Counted from the stretch's first letter, positions 46,820 to 61,351 are shown. The stretch: DNA of 64,000 nucleotides from Gonocerus acuteangulatus (GCA_946811695.1 OX328125.1:54119759-54183758), one strand, 5' to 3'. Numbers and translations are program-made. Notes: generated from the letters alone by a model not told the origin.

Positions 46820-48023
46820 ATAATGCAAGAGGCTGTGGGATTTTCTTAGCAAGGATCTGACTGGTGCTTCTAGATAAGTTTTAAATTATAATTAATATTA
46901 TTACCGAGTCTTAATACAGCTCGGTTTAGTGTAGTATTATATTATACTGATTATGCCAAATCACTTATTGATTTAAAATGGCATTAGATCAGCCCGAGGG
47001 CTTAAAATTACCGAAACCTCCCGACCCTCGTTCATTTAATTTCGAAATACCGGAGGGTAAATGGACAAAAAAACTTTTAGTAATGTCCATTGAAGATAAT
47101 CACGATAAGAAGACCTTTAAAGACTTTAGTCCTTTTAAGGTCTGTAGATTTATTAAAAGCTATGCACCTCAATCAAATATTAGAATTTTACGATCTGGAG
47201 CCATACTTCTAGAGGTTAACCAAAAAAACGATTACATTAATCTTTCAAATATTGTTAAATATGAAAATTACAATGTTAAATTTTCACTACACCACTCATA
47301 TAATTATTCTAAAGGAATTATATCTTGTGAAGAATTTACACAATGTACAAAAGATGAGTTGATCTCAGAACTTTCCTCTCAAAATGTAGTTAATGTTCAG
47401 AGAGTACTGAAAACAGTAAATGATAACAAGATTGAGACTTCATCAAATATACTGACATTCAATATGCCTGTGCCCCCACAAAAAATAATATTAGACTTTC
47501 TGAGCATTAGAGTTAACCCGTATATTAAACTATTGATGTGTTTTAATTGTTATTCTTATCGGCATGGTAGTACATTTTGTAAAAAGACAGCACTTTGCGG
47601 TAAATGCGGCGAGGAGAAACATGATGGCCCTTGCCACCCAAAATGTGTTCATTGTTCTGGCCCCCACCCCGCCTAGTTTACCTCATGTGCATTCTACAAA
47701 AAAAGAAAGGGGTATTGAGTAATATCGTAAGAATAACAGAGTGTCGTATGCACAAGCAGAAAAAGCTGTTAGCCCCCCAGCACCAATTCAAGCAGGGCCT
47801 GTTAGCCAACAATTTAGTCCTAACACAATTTGAAAAACTCACCTCTCTTGTTGAAACTTTAATTAAAAAAGTTAATTATCTAGAATCAATTGTTTCAAAC
47901 AAAACTTCTACAATTCAGTGTAATTTACTGAGGAAATAGAAAATACAAATTTAAATCATCACCACCAAAAAAGTGAAATTCCCAATAAAAACCCGTTAAA
48001 TCTAGAAACAGGCACAAAGGCCA

Positions 48024-49812
<1,789 letters not shown>

Positions 49813-50201
49813 ATGCAATTTCAAAACTCTTACGAAGACCTACCCTTTAAAGAGACAGAAAGAACAGATAAAAGAGAAACCCTGTCCCGAGAGCGTTCCC
49901 AATCACCTAGTGATTCTATCTCACCTGAAAGGGTGGAAGATCCTCCAAAACGCCGACGCACTGAGGAGAAACCTTCAAGATATGACTCTCTTTAGTAGAA
50001 AACTATAACCAGGCTACCGATAAATCTTACTGATAATCACTTCTCGCTTTTTATTTACCAAATTACTATGGTACGAATACTAATGGACTCATATTTCATA
50101 ATAAAAAGTCCGACTCGCAGGAACTGCCTCATCTTAGCGCGGTTCCGTTCTTATCCCTAGTCTAATTTCGAAAGATTAAAATAGAAGCAGTTATTATTTT
50201 G

Positions 50202-50551
50202 TTGAGAGGAGATCGTTGACCGTTGATGATGCAAGGTAGGGATTGTCCGGGTTAGGTCACTGCTACTTAATAATACATACCCCATATGTGTAGGTATGTG
50301 GGCATATATATGTACATATGTGTGCGTGTATATGTGTATGTGTATATGCATATATATAAATATATATATATTATATATGTATATATATATATATATATTT
50401 ACATAGATATGTGCATATATTAGTGTTAAATATGTCCTACTTGTATTTACAGCCCTGATGAAGGCTTGAAGTTCAAGCCGAAACGTCGGCACAATAAAAC
50501 CATTTTTACGATAAAATGTAGTTTTATTAAGTAGCAGTGACCGAACCCTGA
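50202..50551 (+). mobile_element. 350-bp fold-back insert with hammerhead-like core
   Basis: It is flanked by CAGTTATTATTTTG (50188-50201) and CAGTTATATTTTG (50552-50564), a ~13-bp target duplication with one base lost. The edges are inverted copies: 'ggttaggtcactgctacttaataa' near 50250 and its complement near 50515-50545. A TG/TA-rich microsatellite lies between. CTGATGA (50455-50461), stem GGCTTG/CAAGCC (50463-50479) and GAAA (50480-50483) follow hammerhead order, and GTC comes two bases later. It is unrelated in sequence to the 17225 insert but built alike. Penelope-type derived retroelement is the best guess. Confidence 0.6.
50455..50487 (+). ncRNA. Hammerhead ribozyme-like core
   Basis: CTGATGA, a perfect stem II (GGCTTGAA..TTCAAGCC), GAAA and then CGTC, which contains a GUC-type cleavage triplet. 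Stem III would be minimal, as in the known short-stem hammerheads of retroelements. Stem I pairing was not established. Confidence 0.5.
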
Positions 50552-51751
50552 CAGTTATATTTTGGTTCCACCAGTCTTGAAAGGTAGGATTTACAATCTG
50601 ACCTGGAAGGGTCGGCAACACAAGAAACCGTCCCGCTAGTTGCAAGGTCTTGGAATCTTGGAAATCTATATTTCTAACAATAAATTGTTTTTGTTATTTT
50701 ACTTAACCTGTTTTATTTTCGAATACATTATCCAACTATAAGCAATTAAAAAATAACAAGGAATAAAATACAGGCGAAAAGAACACTTTGAATAAGCGAA
50801 ATCAATTACTTTAAAGCTTTAAGCTCTTATTTCTCCGATTGACATCGCCTAATCAAAACTTTCATTAGAACCTTTTATGTAGAGCATTTAATAAGCTTTC
50901 TAATGGTATTCTTCCGTTTACCAAAATTCTCAACAGTTTTCGAGATATTAAAGAAAGTTCCCAAAATTTATATTATTTCTAGCAACAGAAAATTGGCCTC
51001 ATTTTTCATATCCTGTTTTACACACAAAATTTTCGCAACATAAGAAATTACAAAACTAAAAAGCAATAAAAAACGAAGGGAAAGAGACAAAAATTACAAC
51101 AAGAACGACAAAAACCCGTTCATAAGAACAAAACAGACGTATTTGAAGTTTTAAGCACTTATTTCTCCGATTGACATAACCTAATCAAAAATAGTTTTAG
51201 AATCTTTTTTGTAGAGAATTTAGTAAGCTTTCAAATAGTTTCTATCCACTTACCACGATTTCCCAACCGTGTTCGAGATATTAATGAAAGTATACGAACT
51301 TCCCAAAACTTTTCATGTCTGTTCATAAAATATTTTATTCTAACCCTTCCTTAACTCCAAACGTAACAAAACTTTCAACATATTAGTTTTAATGAAAGTA
51401 GAACATGCAGATAAAGTTTCAACTGAATCCCATGATTCTAAGTACCCAAACCAAAAACGGTATTCAAAAAATATTTTTCCAATTTTCTCAAAAACGGTTA
51501 AAGCTATCGCCTTGAAAATGGTTTCATTCGTTTTCCTAGCCCAGGAATCATATAAAACGAGTACTTAGAAGCTTATGAACTCAAAAACGTAAGCGTTACG
51601 ATTTTTTTTGCGCGAATTTCGCCCCAAACGCCATCTTCCGGTAGGCGGATTTCGCTGGTTAACGAACTTGACCTTTCAAATTGGACGACGGATTTTTGTA
51701 CCAAATTTCATCAAAATCGGACCATTCGTCTTCGAGCTAGAGAGCGAACAG

Positions 51752-51754
<3 letters not shown>

Positions 51755-51790
<36 letters not shown>

Positions 51791-51810
51791 TATACATATA
51801 TATATATATA
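51755..51810. repeat. (TA)n microsatellite inside family A
   Basis: TA tract with the same AAATAAATATATACA interruption as the 49572 tract. Confidence 0.97.
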
Positions 51811-52124
51811 CAAATTTGAACCACCATCATTTTCGGTCTCTAGGGGTTCTGAAACGCAAAATTTTCTAGTCGGCACTTCCGGATTGTTTCATTGTATCAA
51901 CCTTATAAGCGGGGTTCCTCCCTATGGGGGAGGGAGGAACCGCGCTAAAATGTCAAATTTGTTCCTAGTACTGGACTAAAACAATATAATAAAATTATAT
52001 TGTTATCTAATAATTTCGTTTTTTTGTCAGATTCCTTCGCAAATATGCATTATATAATAATAATATACCTTATTACAACAAAATTCTTAAATCTTTTTTT
52101 TATAACTTTCCTGAAATTACTTAA

Positions 52125-52127
<3 letters not shown>

Positions 52128-52166
<39 letters not shown>
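52128..52166. repeat. (TA)n microsatellite
   Basis: Thirty-nine bases of TA in the spacer before LINE ORF2. Confidence 0.97.
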
Positions 52167-52168
<2 letters not shown>

Positions 52169-52295
52169 CATAAATAACATAGTATTTATTTCTGACGTAT
52201 ATGTAATTGTACCATTCAATATTTTCTCATTTTTTACTGTTCTCTCACTATATTTAGGTGTGTATGACCACGTTTATGAACAGATTCTGTTTCTA

Positions 52296-52326
52296 ACACT
52301 CTATAATTTATTGAATTATAGAGTGT
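52296..52326. repeat. Perfect 13-bp hairpin before LINE ORF2
   Basis: ACACTCTATAATT (52296-52308) and AATTATAGAGTGT (52314-52326) with loop TATTG, ~110 bases upstream of the ORF2 start codon. Confidence 0.85.
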
Positions 52327-53653
52327 CAGAACTACCTTTTTTGGAGCAATGAAATGGTTTTTGTTGTTTTCTGTATTAAAGCAACTGCAGTTTTTTGCAA
52401 TTTTTATTTATTTATTTAATTTTTTTTTAAAATAATTATGACCGTAATAAAATGGAACATTAATGGTTTGACGCTTCATAAAGCCGATTTATTAATCCTG
52501 CTTAAGGATACAAAATCAAAAACTATTTGCCTACAGGAAACACATTTAAAACAAACTGACAATTTTTCACTAAAAGATTTTAAAATTTTTTAGACAGTAT
52601 TTTCTGGATGGTTTAATTGCTTGCGGTTGTGTCAGTATTCTTATCTCTAATGATATACCCTGTCAACACATTCCCTTGAATACAACATTACAAGCTATTG
52701 CTGTTAAAATCTTCACACCTATGACAGTTATTCTTTGCTCTCTTTATTTACCTCCAGGTCATGCTTTTACTGAAGATCAGTTATTTTCCATTTTCTCTCA
52801 GCTACCAAAACCCGTTCTTTTGCTCGGCGACTATAATAGTCATAATGTCCTTTGGCATTCGTCACGGATAGTAGGGGCCGTATAGTAGAATCCTTCCTCG
52901 ACCATTCGCAGCTAGGATTTCTGAATGGAAACAGCCAACCCATCTCTGCAGTTCCTCTGGAGTTATGTCCAGCATTGACTTATCTCTAGCCAGTCCTACA
53001 TTGCTCTCACGCTGCTCATGGCATACTCTGGACGATTTATATGGCTCAGACCATTTTCCGATTATGATTGACTTCCATGATAGGCAGCCTTCTCCATGTC
53101 GTCCTCCTAGGTGAAAAATAAGGGAAGCTAATTGGGAACTATATCAAAGTCGGGCGCAATTATCAAATATAAATATTGAGGCAAATGACATAAAATCTCT
53201 AACTGATTCCATCACTGATATTATATTGAAAGCTGCTGAACTTTCCCAAAACCAAAAGTAGCAATGATAAAATATTAGTTCCGTGGTGGAATAAAAAATG
53301 TGCTGACGCTATAAAAAACAGGAAAAAATGCCTTCATAAGTTTAAAAGAAGGCCTTCCTCGGAAAATCTTGAATTATATATTTCTAGCCGAAAACATGCT
53401 AGATTTGTTATTAAAGAATCCAAAAGAGAATCCTGGCGAAACTTTGTGTCACAAATCAGCTCTCAAACACCAATTACAGAAGTCTGGAATATTATTAGAA
53501 AAATAGTTGGCCGTTTCAAATACACCTCATCTCATATCAGCCTTATTAATACCGAAAGTAGAATTTTTACCGATCCATCTGAAATAGCAAACATCAATGG
53601 ATCGCATTTTAAGTTTATCTCCTCCAACTCCAACTACAATTCTAATTTTATTT

Positions 53654-53854
53654 ATTTATTTTTATTTTTTTTTATTTTTTTTTTTTTTTACGGCGCATCT
53701 ACTTCTAGGTCATTAGCGCCGACATCCAGGGTACAGCGAGGAATTTTCCCAACGAGCCCTTGAGATGAGAAAATTCCTGCCGGAGGTGGGGATCGAACCC
53801 ACCATCTCCCGCTTATGAATCCAAGGCGCTAACCATTAGACCACGGGAGACCCC
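53654..53854 (-). mobile_element. tRNA-derived SINE S4, copy 1, in LINE ORF2
   Basis: On the minus strand from 53854 it reads GGGTCTCCCGTGGTCTAATG (A box), 'gttagcgccttggattcataagcgggagatgg' and GGTTCGATCCC (B box). The body 'cctccggcaggaattttctcatc', then 'cggcgctaatgacctagaag' and a poly(A) tail (poly T at 53654-53689 on the plus strand) follow. TTCTAATTTTATTT precedes it (53640-53653) and a near-identical copy follows (53854-53867). Confidence 0.9.
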
Positions 53855-53867
53855 TCTAATTTTATTT

Positions 53868-54063
53868 TTTTATTTTTTTTTTTATTTTATTTTTTTTTTT
53901 ACGGCGCATCTACATCTAGGTCATTAGCGCCGACATCCAGGGTGCAGCGAGGATTTTAACAGCGAGCCGTGGGATGATAAAATTCCTGCCGGAGGTTGGG
54001 AATCGAACCCACCATCTCCCGCTTATGAGTCCAAGGCGCTAGCCATTAGACCACGGGAGACCC
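53868..54063 (-). mobile_element. tRNA-derived SINE S4, copy 2, same target site
   Basis: Same head, B box, body and tail as copy 1, with a handful of differences. It is followed by TTCTAATTTTATTT (54064-54077). The three copies of the target word show two successive insertions at the same site, or one insertion followed by duplication. The LINE frame continues cleanly after 54077. Confidence 0.9.
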
Positions 54064-56903
54064 TTCTAATTTTATTTTACTCAAAACTGTTGAGGAATCG
54101 ACAGCCATAGAAATACATGATGCTCCTTTCCACTCTCTTATTCGCCCATTTACTTATACTGAATTCATTCACTCACTAAAGTCCCGTAAGGATTCTGCTC
54201 CTGGCCCTGATAATATTTGTATAGCGATGGTGAAAAATTTATCAATAGACAATAAAAAAATAATTCTTTCATTTTTTAATAAAATCTATAGAACCTCTGA
54301 TTTCCCTGAAGCATGGAAGACATCTATTTTTCTCCCACTACTCAAAAAAAGGCAAGTCAAGCGACGAGTTATCCAGCTATCGAATTATTTCCTTGACCAG
54401 TTCCCTGTGTAAGCTATTTGAAAAAATGGTAGTCAATAGGCTCCATTGGTTTCTTGAAAGTAATTCCCGTCAGGCCCCCTGACAGACAGGATTCAGACGA
54501 GGACACATCACAAGAGATAACCTGGTGATGTTAGAAATGGATATCCGCCAAGCCTTCGAAAATAAGGAAAAACTATTAGCAGTTTTCATTGATTTAAAAA
54601 ACGCTTTTGATTGTGTATGGAGAAGATTGATAATCAAGAGACTAATCGAATATGACGTACAAGGCAATATGCTGAAATTTATAATAAACTTCCTCTCTAA
54701 TCGCTCATTTAGGATACGCAATGGATTGCATATATCGAATGAATTCGTCCAAGAAAATGGTGTCCCACAGGGAAGCGTTATCAGTCCATTGTTGTTCTCT
54801 CCAGCCATCAACCCAGTCCTCTCATTAGTTCAGCTTTCAGTTAAGGCTATGTTATATGCAGACGACCTTGTTGTCTACTGCTCTGGTCACTCTTTGCATA
54901 ATCTCCAAAGTATTATACAAAATAATCTTAACTCCATTACCACATGGCTACTAAACAACGGATTTCCCATATCTCCCACAAAAACAGTCTGTACAATTTG
55001 TGCGCAGAGAAAAGTTAAGAACCCTCCTCCTCTTCGTATTAACGATGAGACCATTGCATATAGTGACAGTGTAAAATATTTAGGTTTGCTCTTTGATAGA
55101 AATTTGAACTTGACAAGCCACCTAAAAGAGCTGAAGTCACCTGCCTTCGCATGCAGAATATCCTGAAAACAATGGCCAGTACAACATGGGGAGGAGATCG
55201 AACGAGCATGTTGATGCTATACCGGAGTTTAATAAGATCCAGGTTAGACTATGGGTTCATGGTATACGGATCTGCGTCACCTAGCTCTTTACGAATGTTG
55301 GATTCAGTACATCATGGAGGAATCAGAATTGCTACTGGTGCCTTTCGTTCCAGCCCAGTACTAAGCTTATGTGCAGACACCGGAGAGCCACCTCTAAATT
55401 TTCGGCGAGACCAGCTAACTCTAAAATATTACATTTCTATCTTGGCTTCCTCATTCCACCCCTTAAATCAACAATTCAATAATTTCTTAAATCCATTGCA
55501 CCACAGAAGTAAAAGAAAACATTTTTTCATAAGTTCCCTGCTCATAAAAGAAAATCTCCAGATAGAAACGATAAACTTACTGAAAGAATCTTACTCAGTG
55601 AATCCCCCTTGGGATTTGCCCTACTCCGTATCAAGTTATCCCTATCCAAAATCATTAAAAAACACACAACCCCAATACTCTTCAGAACCGAATTCACACG
55701 GATGTGTAACACTCTCCCAGCAGATAGCCATGTATATACAGACGGATCGAAAACTAATGATGGAGTAGGGGCTGCATATCTTTATGGCTCTCAGTCCTGC
55801 CAGTTTACTTTAGATCCAGCATGCTCAATTTATACAGCCGAACTAGTTGCTATACTTAAATCTCTGTCCATCGTAATTCCCGATGGAAACGCCCTTTCCA
55901 TATTTTCCGATTCCCTTTCAGTTTTATTTTCATTAACCGATCCATTTTCCACTCATCCTATTATTGCCGATATTTTCACCGCCGTATATAATCTCCAGCA
56001 AAAGAAATGCCTAACTAGCTTCTCTTGGATTCCGAGCCACTGTGGCATTCCAGGCAACGAGAGAGTCGACGAATTAGCTAAGAGTGGTTTAAAGGAAGGA
56101 GTACATTATCCATTCATTCCACGGTCCGATGTTCAGTGGGAAAAAACATGGAGGGAAACTTCTGATAACAAACTAAGGGAAATAAAGGGAACCCCCAGGA
56201 CTTGGAGATCTTCGGTTTGTCCAACCAGAAGGAAAGAGGTTGTGTTAGCCAGGTTGCGAATAGGGCACACAAGGCTTACACACTCTTACCTCATGTCTAA
56301 AGATGAACCACCCAACTGTATAAGCTGTGGAGTCCTCCTCACGGTGAAGCACATACTCACAGAGTGCATAGCATATCAATCTGAAAGGAATCGGTTCAAA
56401 ATTGATGGCACCTTAGACGAAATTCTAGGGGATTACCCACAAAAAATCATTAACCTGTTTAAATTCCTAGAGGCTACAAATTTAACAGACAAAATTTCAC
56501 ATAAAACTGTATTTTGCTGATACAGAATATTCTAACAAAATACAGTTAACGAAATAATATAGGCATTCTTGTGTTTCGATACTACTAATATAACCGCATC
56601 TAGAAATTAATGTTATTCTCAACAGCTATTTTTATTTTAACCTGTCACTCTATATAAAATATTTATTTATTTATGTATTTTTTTTTAATGATTATTTAAT
56701 ATCTCTTTTTTTTTTTGTTTTTTATGATTATTTAATTTTTATTCTAATATCAATTTATAGTAATTGTAAGTGTCTCCATATTGCAACAAACAAGAACATC
56801 AATGACAACTTTAATACGTTAATACCCTCTTGGGTCTTACTTTCACAGGGTGACCATTACCCATTGTGGTTGCTATTGCCCTTAATACAAAACAAAAAAA
56901 ACT

Positions 56904-57689
56904 CCATGAAATAACGCTTCTAATGAAATCCTTCTATCTTTAAAATAGTCCTGGTGTAATGTGGAAAGTTCACTATAGCAACACTGAATATTTCAATTTA
57001 TTTTTTCTGTAACCTTACACTATGAAAAGTAAAATAAGTTCTAAAAATTAACTAAATTCGTCCAATGAGAATGGGAATCTACTCAGTAACCAAATTATTA
57101 ATCGGCCAATATTTTGACTTTCTTTCCACGAACCAAGCTAGATATTTTTTTTTTTTTTTATTTTCTTGGAATGAAAAAATAAAAGGCGAGACCACTTCTA
57201 CCCAGGCTAATCTTATTATTTGTTTTTTTCATTTTAAAATCCCCCAATAATGATTTTGAATAAAATATAAATCTGAATGTATTGGGCGAAAATAAAACAT
57301 GATTGATTAATGAATGAGATATTTTTCAGGTTCAAAAAGCTATTTCCCTAATTTAATTACTATTGGGACTAGTTAAAACAAAGGGACCTCCTTCAATTAT
57401 GGAGAAAAATCACCTTTATCAGAATTCGAAATTCAAAGTAAACTAGTAAATTAGGCTTTTTTTTTTCTTTCTTTTTTTTTTTTTTTTTTTAGTTGCACTT
57501 TGATTACGACTAAAAAAACTTGAAAGCATTAAAAAACTTATTATATTTATAATTAATTATAAAAGTTTATCTGGAATAAATATGAAATAATACTGTCTGT
57601 TAGAGACCATGTTGGTTAAAAGTAGCTAATATTTATTTCCTAATATTTAATTATTAAAATGAAGCATTGTAGCGTCTAGGTATAGGGGA
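56904..57689. other. AT-rich stretch with poly(T) runs
   Basis: Nothing recognised. T runs at ~57146 and 57458-57490 may be retroposon tails on the minus strand. Confidence 0.45.
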
Positions 57690-58080
57690 ATAGTCTGGCA
57701 GCTGAGATACAAATCCTGAGGCGGTAATCAGTCGATCCTTAATCCTCTTGCGGATCACCACTATCTCTGCGATAGGACGTCTGATCTACCCTCGAGCCTA
57801 CAGAGTTCGCCACCTCCCGGTGCAATCTTCAAATGAGGGCAGCACCTTACGGGCTCGTCACAGAAAAAACGCCGATTTGCGAGCTGCCCGCCCTAAGTTA
57901 GTTCAGCCTTGAGTCCCTTAGGAACAGCACAGGCTTGAGGCCCTTAGGAGCATCTTTTCGCTTGCTGCATCCATCCTCTGGAGGTGCACCTTCTTCTACG
58001 CCCCGTCAAGCTCCATTTTCAACCTGGCGTCAGCAGCTACAGCGAAGACGCAGAATCAACCACAGATAAGCGAGACTATA
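57690..58080. other. GC-richer block with a short internal direct repeat
   Basis: A sharp change in composition from its AT-rich flanks. 'gccttgagtcccttaggaacagcaca' is followed by the near copy 'ggcttgaggcccttaggagcat' (~57903-57950). No open frame of note and no RNA family that I recognise. It could be an unrecognised SINE or part of another retroelement. Confidence 0.4.
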
Positions 58081-58249
58081 ACCTTTTTTTTAAAAACCCT
58101 CAGCGGCCACTATTCGCCCGACCATTTTTCATTATTTTTTATTCGCACATAAGTTAATATTTTTTTGTTTTAATTCAAGCTAACATACTAACCAGCGCCT
58201 GCTCCACAAGGAGATATTTTTTTTCCTTATGTTTTCTAAAATAAATAAT

Positions 58250-58477
58250 TCAATTTTTTTTTCTCACTCTATATTGTCGATCATTTAGCCTCAATAATAG
58301 CCCCTTTATGTTCGGCACTATTTCCTCATAAACTTCTTCTATATATATTTCATTAGCAATTTGGTGCTGAACATTAACACTGGCCTTAAAGTGGATGTTT
58401 GATATACATTTCAAAAAATGAGCCCAGGGTCTTAAGATTTTTTTTTTTTTATTTATTTCGTTAAAAGGGCTCCGCAA
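58250..58477 (-). other. Unidentified short open frame, possibly coding
   Basis: The 75-residue frame has protein-like composition in its main part (FLKCISNIHFKASVNVQHQI and VPNIKGLLLRLNDRQYRVRK). Its N-terminal residues come from the poly(A) tail of the neighbouring retroposon, so that start cannot be real. I recognise no family. It may be an exon piece or a decayed element gene. Confidence 0.2.
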
Positions 58478-58690
58478 CTATGGCTATGAGCCCTAATACA
58501 GATTATAAAATATATACAATTATTTTACACTTTGTTGACGTTGATACAATTTACATTTATACTTAAATAATCCTCTGATCTTTTGAGGATTCCTAGGATC
58601 CGTTATTTTTACACATACATAGTGTTGTGATCTTCTAGCTAGGTCGATACAGTTGGCAGATTATATGAAGAGGAATATTTCAGTATAAAT
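58440..58690 (-). mobile_element. Retroposon 3' end with poly(A), minus strand
   Basis: On the minus strand it ends 'agggctcatagccatagttgcggagccct' (a GGGCTC/GAGCCC hairpin), 'tttaacgaaataaataaaaaaaaaa'. A terminal hairpin before an A/T-rich tail is typical of LINE or LINE-dependent SINE 3' ends. The upstream part near 58500-58690 is unidentified. Confidence 0.5.
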
Positions 58691-58746
58691 TTGCAAATAG
58701 ACTCAAGATATGCAGATGCTTATTCATCCTAGCATGGCCTCTAAAG

Positions 58747-58749
<3 letters not shown>

Positions 58750-58782
<33 letters not shown>

Positions 58783-58971
58783 GGCGCATCTGCATCTTAT
58801 ATATCATTAACATGGGGCGATATAGGTTGCCACACTTCCTAAATCAGCTACTCCCTTCCTAGTGGAACTGCCAATTTTTCCATCACGCCCTTAGATGAAA
58901 AACTCAATCTAGTCCTGGCGAGACTCTCATTTCGTTAAGTAGGAATCGGATGCGTTATCCATGCCCGCCCT
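58750..58971 (-). mobile_element. tRNA-derived SINE S4, diverged copy
   Basis: A ~31-base poly(T) tract (58750-58780), then ACGGCGCATC and 'catta', a worn body, 'ctggcgagactctcattt', and a head end 'gtaggaatcggatgcgttatccatgcccgccc' that corresponds loosely to the S4 tRNA-like head. Confidence 0.65.
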
Positions 58972-60694
58972 AACACACGTCCTTCCATTGTCTTCCGGTG
59001 GAATGAGGAAGACAATACCCTTTTCTTCTTTTCTTCTGGTTTGTTAAGAGTGCGTTTGGAATGTCTCTAGGCTTGGATTTTTCGCTAGATTGTGCCCAGC
59101 CAATTATGGCCTTATAGGTCATATTACATGTGCAAGCTCAATACGATGAAAAGACCTTTTGGCTTTGGAAGATACTCTAACGTCTTATAGCTGTCCTGGT
59201 TTAATAATCCCATGCAACGCTTATAATAAGCATGTAACCTGCTTCGATTAAAGCGTTAATAAATGCGAAATGTCTTGCTAATATTTCCAAATGCCACTGT
59301 TAGCAGAACAATCCAAGAACCGGTTAAAGCCGTAAAATCGATTATATAAGTCAGTGAATCGTACCAGGATGGATAAAAAAAAAGGCAAGAAGTTTCCTTG
59401 GGAAAAGAGGGTTGTTGAAGAGAACTTCAAGAATTGTGGGAACGGGTGAAATGGCCACGCTCTGTTGCTTCCCATCATTCAAGGAAGATATGACCCGGTA
59501 AACGGAGAGATAGAAGTTCAGGAGCTTATATGAGTTCAATATGATGATATAATTATACATTTCATAAGACAAACGGAAACTATGGTTGCAACTAAACACA
59601 ACTACAATATGAAAAATATTGCTTCTTAAATTATATTATTGCCCTTACACTCTTGAGTTGTGGCTAACTTTAATAAGTTAGCAACAACTCACACTAGATA
59701 AATCTTTGTTTTAATTTGTAAAAAGTGGTCATAAAACCTTGTTGGAGAATGTGTTTCTTCTCAAAATCGTTCATTATTTTTTTTTTTTTTTTTTAGTTTA
59801 TAAATGAATATATCGGCTTGCACACCATTAACTAATGACTAGGCAAAAGAAACCATTAAGTGATTTTTTTAATACTGAATTGACAGTAAAACAAATGCTC
59901 ACAGACTTTATATGACAGAATGACTCCCCTCTCATAGAATATAGCAGAACATCTCGATGAAGATAGCTAGTACTTATACAGTGTCTTAACCTATCTACTA
60001 ACAAGACGATATACGATATAAAATATAAGCAGGCTAATAAATCTAAAATTTTACTCTATAGATAAGGACAAATTTTCACATTGATCATGACATTAGCAGC
60101 CCTCATTATTTGGAGAAGCTGAATCGCAGAATTGGGAAATAACACCTTCCTGTAATAAATGTTTACATTAAATTAAAATTCAGCTTAGTTATTTGCTTCC
60201 CTATTGGTATTTTGAAAGGAGGTTTATGATCTCCAAGTTTCTTGTTAATGAATATGTATCAGGCAGGATATGATAAGAGATTGGTATCCTATCAATATAC
60301 CTAAAATAGAATCAAGTATTTTCAAATGACGCCATCTCAAAGATGTTTATCATGAGTAAAGTCTGTATACGTTAAATGGGAAAAGAGGGGATATGGCAGA
60401 CGGGTTGTCAAGACATAAAAGTCCATGTCTGGTTGAAATTTTAGTGCGGTCGAATTAAATTAAATAAATTACGGTGAAATTCGGTGTAAGGCTTGTGTGT
60501 AAAAAAAATAGTTGGTCTTCGTATGAGCCAAAATGGTTTCTTCATTCCTGCCTTTAGAGGTTGTATTATTACTATTGATTTTTATGCATCGGTTTGGTAG
60601 CGATGTGCATTATCTTCAATGCGTTTCGGTAGAGGGCAACATAAAATGATCTGTTAGCTCATCTTTTCTTTAAATGAGTGTACATTTTTCTTAT
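58972..60694. other. Mostly unrecognised AT-rich sequence
   Basis: The part next to 60695 should hold the 3' UTR of the minus-strand LINE remnant. No other signal recognised. Confidence 0.45.
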
Positions 60695-61169
60695 ATTTGC
60701 TATGCTTTTATTAGAAAATTTGGCCTTGGTATTCGTTCAGGTGTTTTATTTTATCGTAGATGTTTATGTTCTTTAAATGTTTCAGTATTGTGTCAATATG
60801 GCGGCTGTCATCTCCAAGGAGTTCTGTCATGTCATATGGGATATCTAGATCACGTCTTAAGTAGCACTCAGTCAGTATATGTTTGATTGTGAGGTCTGTG
60901 TTGCATGATCGACATTTCGGTTTGTCCGTATTTTGTCATTAGGTATTCGTGAGTCAGACGGCTGTGGCCAGTGTGTAGTCTTGCTACTACTGCTTCCTCA
61001 CGCCGTGATCTTCTATATGACGAAGGCCAATCTTTAACTGTAGACTTCACTGTCCATAATTTGTTTTCTGTAGTGTTAGTCCAGTCTAGTAGCCAGTTAT
61101 TTAAGATTGTTTGGTCAGTGTACCTTGATGCGTCTTTGTAGTACGACTCAAGTGGTTGGTAAGTTTCTT

Positions 61170-61297
61170 TTAGCGCGGTCATTCCCTCCCCCATAGGGAG
61201 GAACCCCGCTTATAAGGTTGATGACGCAATCCGGAAGTGCCGACTAGAAAATTTTGCGTTTCAGAACCCATAGAGACCGAAAATGATAGTGGTTAAA

Positions 61298-61351
<54 letters not shown>

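Larger units (their letters stand above)
50105..51950 (+). mobile_element. Helentron-like family A, copy between LINE ORF1 and ORF2
   Basis: The 5' end AAAAGTCCGACTCGCAGGAA, the TTAGCGCGGTTCC motif at ~50134, repeated internal blocks, a (TA)n tract (51755-51810), a 3' hairpin at 51915-51939 and the end ACCGCGCTAAAA. It carries an insert of its own at 50202-50551. It lies ~110 bp after the ORF1 stop. Confidence 0.8.
52438..56520 (+). pseudogene. LINE ORF2: endonuclease, reverse transcriptase, RNase H, disrupted
   Basis: The ATG at 52438 begins the AP-endonuclease domain (WNINGLTLHK, CLQETHL, GDYNSHNVLWHS at ~52829, SDHFPI at ~53059). This domain nicks the target DNA. After two SINEs, the reverse transcriptase has SAPGPDN, AVFIDLKNAFD, GVPQGSVISPLLF and the catalytic YADD (54855-54866). 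RNase H follows with YTDGSK (55735-55752), YTAEL, FSDS and WIPSHCGIPGNERVDELAK, so all four acidic residues are present. The C-terminus has RIGHTRLTHSYLM and the finger CISCGVLLTVKHILTEC. Frames change near 52586, 52885, 54410, 55150 and ~55700, and stops occur, for example in the RT N-terminal part near 54480. The RNase H part alone is an intact frame (55609-56520). Confidence 0.92.
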
